NCBI GenBank assembly: GCA_001557505.1
Contig: LSAX01000011.1
Location: 496,001 to 560,000 of the forward strand
Source: Reticulascus tulasneorum
Taxonomy: Eukaryota > Ascomycota > Sordariomycetes > Glomerellales > Reticulascaceae
Reading direction: 5' to 3'
Length of the DNA stretch: 64,000 nucleotides
A program made the position numbers and the translations under genes. The stretch's first letter is position 1, and each line of letters opens with the position of its first letter. Of the stretch, positions 58,346 through 64,000 are shown piece by piece. Under the pieces are notes generated by a model. That model was not told the DNA's origin. It did no database searches and worked only from the letters and a program-made list of their open reading frames with translations.

Positions 58346-59645
58346 ATGGAGCGAAGTCTGCTTAACACTGGTCAGCAGAGTCGTCACAATCTCCCCATCG
58401 ACCGAAATATTCAGCAAACTACCAGAGGAGGCATGGTCTACATGACGGACCCGAGAAGTCTCGATTCTCCAAATCGGCGAAATTATACAAACGGGTGTCA
58501 CACAGCTCTGTACCCACGCACGACTCACTCTGGGCTCGAACCAAGAGTTGAGTCGACCATGGATCGCGTTTCTCTAGCAAACACCCAAGGCATCTATGCC
58601 TACTGCTACGATCGTGGCAATGGCCACTATACTAGGCTCATTCCAGCTGACATGTTGCCACCTTTGGTAGGCATTCCTTCTCTTCAGCAGGAGCCGGATC
58701 AGATGGTGATCCTGCCTGTTCCCCAGGGACAGCCTCCTCAGGGTCCACCCAGTAATACTGTCCCGGTCACTCTGAAGGTAAAAATCACCTCTCCGTATTC
58801 CAAACAGCACACTGAACAACTAGGGCCTCTCATGCTCTCCCGAACAAAAAGATGAGTATATTCAGGTATTTCCTCCAGCTTCATTTGTCTGTCATAGACT
58901 ACTTTTTCTTGCAAGTACTAAAATAGGTGGTTCTGCGTAGCAAAGAATCGACCATATTCTCGCCTCCTCGCCAGCCGCATCCAAGAAAACGAAGATCTAC
59001 TGCGATAAGTGGGTGCACGACGGAGTCTGCGCTTTTACTCAACAAGGCTGCAAGTACAAACACGAGATGCCCTTAGACAAAGCGACCCAACACTCCCTTG
59101 GCCTGTTCCACGGCCTCCCAACCTGGTGGAAGAAACACCAGACCGAGCTTCACCGCCAACTCGATCCACATGAGATGGCGCATGACGAGTCCCTTAGCCC
59201 TAGCCGCCGTGGCCGAGGCATGACAACCCCGAATCGCTCGCAGCCCGTCTGGCGTCGTCATGAGCCTTCGAAGCAAACATCGTATGCTGGCCAGATGCAA
59301 GCTCGCCAGCCTACGCGAGGTGGCTCCTCAGGTTCAAACATATATAGACCAGGTTCTGGTATGTGTGGTCCTCAGAAATGGCAAAATTGGCAAGCAGGAG
59401 TGAAGATTAATGTCTTTGACATCTCAGAAGCAATGGCGCAGTATCCTCAAGGCTCGCCTACGTCCTCGCTGATTTGGGGCCCCATCAGTCCACCGTCATC
59501 TCAGTATGAGCACAGTCCAACATACACCTCTCATCTTAATGCGATTGGCACATCGAGCAATTTTGCGCTGCTGAGCTCGCTTGACGAGGCCACGGGTAGC
59601 GACGAGGACAAGAGTTCAAAATTTGGTGGTGCTAGACTAGAGTGA
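58346..59645 (+). CDS. CCCH zinc-finger protein of a filamentous-fungal family
   Basis: Two parts are open: 58346-58855 and 58941-59645. The best in-frame model uses an intron from 58778 (GTAAAA) to 58940 (GCGTAG), giving 378 residues, but the donor is weak and the junction is uncertain. The N-terminal half is disordered with a YAYCYDRGNGHYTRLIPADML patch and Pro/Gln-rich sequence. The second part has one C-x8-C-x6-C-x3-H finger (CDKWVHDGVC, CKYKHEMP). It is followed by a conserved extension, LGLFHGLPTWWKKHQ, that I associate with a CCCH family of filamentous ascomycetes. The C-terminus is Ser-rich. Fingers of this type usually bind RNA, so a post-transcriptional role is likely but not shown. 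Confidence 0.72.
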
Positions 59646-59831
59646 CCGAGCGGGTTGGGTGATGTGCAGTCGAGGATATGACATGACAGGTTACGAAAAG
59701 AGCATGATTATAGGCAGAGCTTGCAAGCATGGTTGAGCTCCTAAGATTGCACGCGTTATAGAGGACAGACGCTAGCAATGGAATGAGGGATCATGATAGT
59801 GCTCATCATATATGAACTTAGCGTTTCCATT

Positions 59832-61182
59832 CTATACCCATTCGACAGTCCAGGTCTCTGCCCCCGCCCTGAATGGGACAACTGACACGCCGTCACCCTG
59901 GATTGCTTGGGCTACAGTGGTCCCTCCCTTTGTTAGTCTGATCCTCTCCTTTGTCTCGTCTTCGATGCCATAGAACTTTCTACCATAGCCGCCAAGAAAC
60001 CCCTCAAGGACTTCTTGTGTAATATCCTCTTCTCTGATCTCGCCTCGAGATAACGCCTCTTCAAGAGCAGTGAACACGTATGGGACTGCATGGGACTGGG
60101 TGAAGACACCCGCGGCTGCCTTGCCAGTCCCTGAACCTTTCTTTGCGCCAATATCGTGAGGGGCGCTGTCAGTACCCAGGAAGAACTTTCCTTTGCTGCC
60201 GATGACGGCCTTTAGTAGAGCTGTTCGGTCCGTTGGTAGCTAAAGATTGTCAGTGTAACTCCAAGATAAAGTTGGAGGCTCTAAGAAATCGGCCAAGAGG
60301 TTTGAGGCTTGTATAACACACCTTCGCGACTGGTTTGCAAAAGTTGAACTTGCATGACGATTAGCTTAGAATTCTCTGAATCGGGGGAGACTACCAGTCT
60401 GCGAGTAACGTACCACGTCACCAGCCCAGTCATCAACGGTAAGAAAAAGATGGTGGGCCCTGCAAAAGTCAGAATTATGTGCCGCTGCATCAAGTCGATA
60501 CTTGCCGCATTTACTCACGTTATGGTTCCCACAACCGTTGGCCCACATGCAAGTACTGCTTCGACGGCCGCAGCAGTGGTGCAGTGCTCTAGCACAATCT
60601 TCAATCGAGGATATCGTTGATGTAGCGTTGCCAAAGTGGGGAGGAACTTGGATTCGGCATTCAGGATGGTAATGTTCTTCCCCGAGTCACTCGGGCATTC
60701 ACCATGTAAATTTAGAACAATAGAACACTCCTCCATGGCTTTGAAAACCTCGTCGAATGCATCGTATGAAACAACACCAGACGACGAACCCGTTGTTACA
60801 CCTTGTGGGTATGACTTGATTCCAACAATGCCTGCTTCCTTGGCTTCACGCACTGTTTGCGGGCTGATAGATGGGTGAAGGTACAGAGTCATGAGATATG
60901 TTAGACTTGAGTCTATGGCCTTGAGCCTCCCGTGGTATTCCAGTGCCATTTGCACTGAAGTGAGGGGCGGTGAGAGGTTGGGCATTACGTAGACTATATG
61001 CCCGTGTTAGTTGTATCAAGAAACACAATTTGGTCCAGCACGAAGTAGCATCTATCAGACTAACCGGTGTTAACGCCGCCCTGGCGAACTGTTGGGGTCA
61101 CTGTGGCGGCCATAATCCCATCTCGTAGATGAACATGGAAGTCTGCTGCGGCCGGCAGCTCGACGACTGTGTTGAGAGGCAT
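59832..61182 (-). CDS. URA4: Dihydroorotase
   Basis: Five exons (61182-61065, 60993-60519, 60459-60414, 60348-60322, 60239-59832) encode 357 residues, the normal length for the PyrC-type enzyme. The fourth exon is only 27 nt and codes FNFCKPVAK. The enzyme cyclises N-carbamoyl-aspartate to dihydroorotate, step three of pyrimidine synthesis, in the cytosol. Active-site parts are visible: the zinc-binding HVHLRDG near the N-terminus, the carbamylated lysine in GIKSYPQGVTT, histidines in LNLHGE and LEHCTT, and the catalytic aspartate in FLGTDSAPH. The first exon starts at the first ATG of the frame (MPLNTVVELPAAAD). The gene is divergent from CSN3. Confidence 0.94.
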
Positions 61183-61880
61183 CGCGAATACGTTCTGATG
61201 TGGTTGTGCTCTCACCAAAGATTCTGTTTTTGATATGTTGAGAGATCGTGTCAAGAATCAATAATTGTAGACTGTATATCAATATATGTCAAAATGAACT
61301 TTGGAGGCCCACTATGCACTTGAGATATCTGTGCTCATGGCCTGCAGACTTAATGTCAATAGTTTGTGGATGGGACGAGATATGTTTCTCGGTGAGGCTC
61401 GGTGAAGGTGGGGTTCAAAATTAGCGTGTTTGCTGGTGAAAATGCTGTCGGTAGGCGGACCATCTCAAGCGACCCCCACCTGGCGAAAAACCACTAGCAG
61501 CTCACTGTTCCTTTCCAAGGTTATTTGTCGCTCACCTCGGTCAGAGGCTGGATTGATATTATTCCGACCCTAGCTCGTTTAATGGGTTAACTTCGGCTAA
61601 ACCTGCCTCCAGATGAATGGGCTTCAAGCAGCCGCATCAGAGGGGTCCGCATGAACCCCACGAATGTGAAGGCACTCTCTTCTACCTGCTATTCCCTTTC
61701 TACGCATGTTCCTGGCGCCCAAACCCCGAAACCGACGACAATTCTTCCGTTGAAGAAGCTGTCGCTCATCAGACACGCGCCGTACCACTTCTCAATAGAA
61801 ACATACATCAGATCAGCAAGGTACCAGCTAGCCAACGATCCTGTCCCCCGTATTCGACCCCGCGACGTGCGTCAGAGAAG
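61183..61880. other. Divergent promoter of dihydroorotase and CSN3
   Basis: These 698 bp separate the two start codons. A frame upstream of CSN3 from 61617 is open but begins without a good start and shows no conserved sequence, so it is probably a 5' leader. Confidence 0.5.
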
Positions 61881-63459
61881 ATGGACTCGATCCTTCTGGC
61901 TTTCCCGCCTGATGGTGATGTAACGAACCATGAATACGACAAGGCTGCCAAAAGCCACATCAACAAGATTAAGACTCTCTTCAAAGATCAGACGCCTGCG
62001 ATCCTGACAAGCTCCAAACAGCTTCTCGAGGTTCGTGCACAAAGACACACCTGCGGCTAGAAACAGCAATGGCTGACCTCGACCTAGCTTCTAAATCCTG
62101 CGGTCAACTCGATATCATACCTAGCAATCCTGAATACTGTGAAGCGTGTCGACGATCCCAACGTCCCACTTTCTCGTTCTGAGTTACTGGAGAATACCTT
62201 GCGGTTCCTGCTTGTTTTCGATGCCCGGCAAATTCGCTACGTTGGCGATGTGTTCTTAGATCTCGTCAAGGACGTTGCCGGTGGTGGTCTCTTCTCGGTA
62301 GGCACTATTCTTCAAGCTGGAGCTCCATTTTTTTGCTAACATGATTTCTTAGCCTCACCATGCAGTCGAAGCACTCGCAACGGTGATCCTTCGCCTCGAT
62401 CCCAAGGGCCAACTGTTGACCTCTACACACCACGCTCTGGTGAAGCTAGCCTACGATACCAACCAAATTGACCAAGTGTTGGATGTTATCGACAAAAATT
62501 ATTCATTTGTTCCCGGCATGATGGGACAGAACGAGGTGAAGTATCTTTGCGACCTTGCCGCATCGCCACCTACTTACATTACCCCTTCGACGGGCCTCAC
62601 CGCGCCCATGCCTCGAGAGCTTATAATAGAGTACGACCTTTATTGTGGCTTGATATACTGCTCAAAACATATGTGGGAGAAGGCACACCAAGCATTCCAG
62701 AGAATCGTGGCGTTCCCTGCTCGAGAGGGAGGCGTCAGCAAGTACATGACTGAGTCGTATAAGAAGTGGATTCTAACGGGTCTTCTTGCCCTTGGCCAGT
62801 TGCCAACATTGCCAACCTACACGGCCGCCAGCGCCAACAAGGTGTACAGCACTATGGGCAAAGCATATACTGAGATAGCCACTCTATTTTCGACTACGAA
62901 CGCCGCACAGCTGAAGGCTGAAACCGAGAAGTTCTCCAAAGTATGGGAGGATGACCACAATATCGGTATCATCAGGGAGGTAATTGCAGGATATCAAAAG
63001 TGGCAGATTATCGGTCTGTCGGATGTCTACTGCAAGCTCAGCATTCCAGAGGTCCGAGAGCAAACGCAAAGTGCCGACACCGGGAAGCAATTGGAGACGG
63101 ACGCGGAGGTGGAGACCTTGATTAGAGGGATGATTGAGTCAAAGATGCTGCGAGGGACCTTAGAACCACATCCAGATGGCAGTGGCACAATGTGTCTCGC
63201 CTTCCTACCCCCAGGGGAGGAGATGTCGGAAGTGGAATTCGCACGGGAGGTAGCAGCGGTGGCACAAAGACTCAAATCGCTGGGACACGTCGTCCAGACT
63301 ACGAATGAGCGACTTGGCACCTCTAGAGACTACGTTCGGTCCGTGGCGCGAGAACAAAAGCGGCAGGAGAAGGAGGGCGAACACCGGGACCCAGGCTACG
63401 GCTTCGACACCTCCGTGGAGGATGAAGATTTGATGACAGGTATCATGCAGAGCGCCTAG
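61881..63459 (+). CDS. csn3: COP9 signalosome subunit 3
   Basis: Exons 61881-62030, 62088-62297 and 62353-63459 give 488 residues. The introns are 57 and 55 bp; the second has a GCTAAC branch site. The protein starts MDSILLAFPPDGDV. The helical repeat region includes LLNPAVNSISYLAILNTV and HHALVKLAYDTNQIDQVLDVID. The PCI domain follows, with KWQIIGLSDVYCKLSIPEV and LIRGMIESKMLRGTLE. The C-terminal acidic tail is typical of CSN3. The signalosome removes Nedd8 from cullins and thereby regulates ubiquitin ligases; in filamentous fungi it controls development and secondary metabolism. The subunit is structural, with no catalytic motif. Confidence 0.92.
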
Positions 63460-64000
63460 AAGACGCGGGTAGCTGGGTCCGCAGCTAAGCTTTTGTCCGG
63501 AATGTTCAAGAAGTCGGATATGGAGCTAGACCAGCCTGCCATGTTTGGTTCCACGGAATCATCTGGGAAGGGTTCAGTATCTGATATAGGGCCGTCGAGC
63601 GCTGGGCATGGACTGTTTATTGGTTGAGCAATGATGACTGATGACGGGCATAGGGGGGGGTATTTTCTTTCCGGCTATGCAAAAAGCTCTGTGGCATTTT
63701 TTTGTCAGGGATATTGACGTTTATGGCATTTGAGCCGGCGTTGTAAGAAGGCATTCGGATGTTTGGGCCACAGAAAGTGGCCATGGCATAAGCAAAGGGA
63801 ATTGAAACAGAGATTCTCACTTGGTAGTTGAAACAGATGTAAAGTAATCGTCCTCTCTCCATTATTCGTTGTCTACGTTGACTGTTCGCATCATACACGT
63901 ACCCTCTTCTTTCGTATCCGGTCTGATACGAGCATAGAAACTGAACATTCCCTCCGGAGCCCAATTACTCCTCCTACCAGACAAAGTATTGCAGTGATGT
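63460..64000. other. 3' flank of CSN3 to the window end
   Basis: This is the 3' region of CSN3, with a run of eight G near 63653-63660. A frame on the minus strand at 63617-63964 has no recognisable family. Confidence 0.45.

Overview
The window is nuclear DNA from a filamentous ascomycete (Pezizomycotina). The genes are monocistronic and lie on both strands. Introns are short (about 45-80 bp), begin with GTAAGT-like donors and carry CTAAC/CTGAC branch sites close to a CAG/TAG acceptor. The proteins belong to fungal families: the DUF3433 membrane protein, SUR7/PalI, Ies4, Mit1, a GPI-anchored fasciclin and a filamentous-fungal CCCH protein. I cannot place it below subphylum level from sequence alone. 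Exon coordinates come from hand-placed splice sites that keep the reading frame. Where a junction is uncertain, the entry says so.

Layout. 0-12 kb: an ankyrin gene with a splicing or frame problem, a DUF3433 membrane protein (-), a divergent Ras-like GTPase (+), a GPI-anchored PLC-like phosphodiesterase (-) and a SUR7/PalI-type membrane protein (+). 12-19 kb: a coiled-coil Cut12-like spindle-pole protein (-), a DHA1-type MFS drug/H+ antiporter (-) and a truncated Tc1/mariner transposase relic (-). 19-31 kb: gamma-glutamyl phosphate reductase of proline synthesis (+), indoleamine 2,3-dioxygenase (-), a secreted protein built on a 66-bp coding minisatellite (-) and the INO80 subunit Ies4 (+). 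31-41 kb: the GID ubiquitin ligase scaffold Gid1/RanBPM (+, eight exons, one GC-AG intron), a metaxin/Sam37-like protein (-), a 3.4-kb gene-poor stretch leading to a 76-residue protein (+) and a short-chain dehydrogenase (-). 42-49 kb: an unrecognised coiled-coil protein (+), then two tail-to-tail GPI-anchored surface proteins, one fasciclin (+) and one cysteine-rich (-). 49-64 kb: the mitochondrial rRNA methyltransferase Mrm1 (-), the Mit1-type PHD/SNF2 remodeller (+), a CCCH zinc-finger protein (+), dihydroorotase (-) and COP9 signalosome subunit 3 (+).

Most of the content is housekeeping or regulatory: chromatin (Mit1, Ies4), protein turnover (Gid1, CSN3), mitochondria (Mrm1, metaxin), proline, tryptophan and pyrimidine metabolism, and the cell surface. 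The genes do not form an operon or an evident metabolic cluster. I found no CRISPR array, no confident tRNA or rRNA gene, and no new multi-gene system. The items most worth following are the secreted repeat protein with its hidden 3' exon, the two overlapping open frames at the Mit1 C-terminus, the 76-residue protein behind a long non-coding leader, and several unusual introns.
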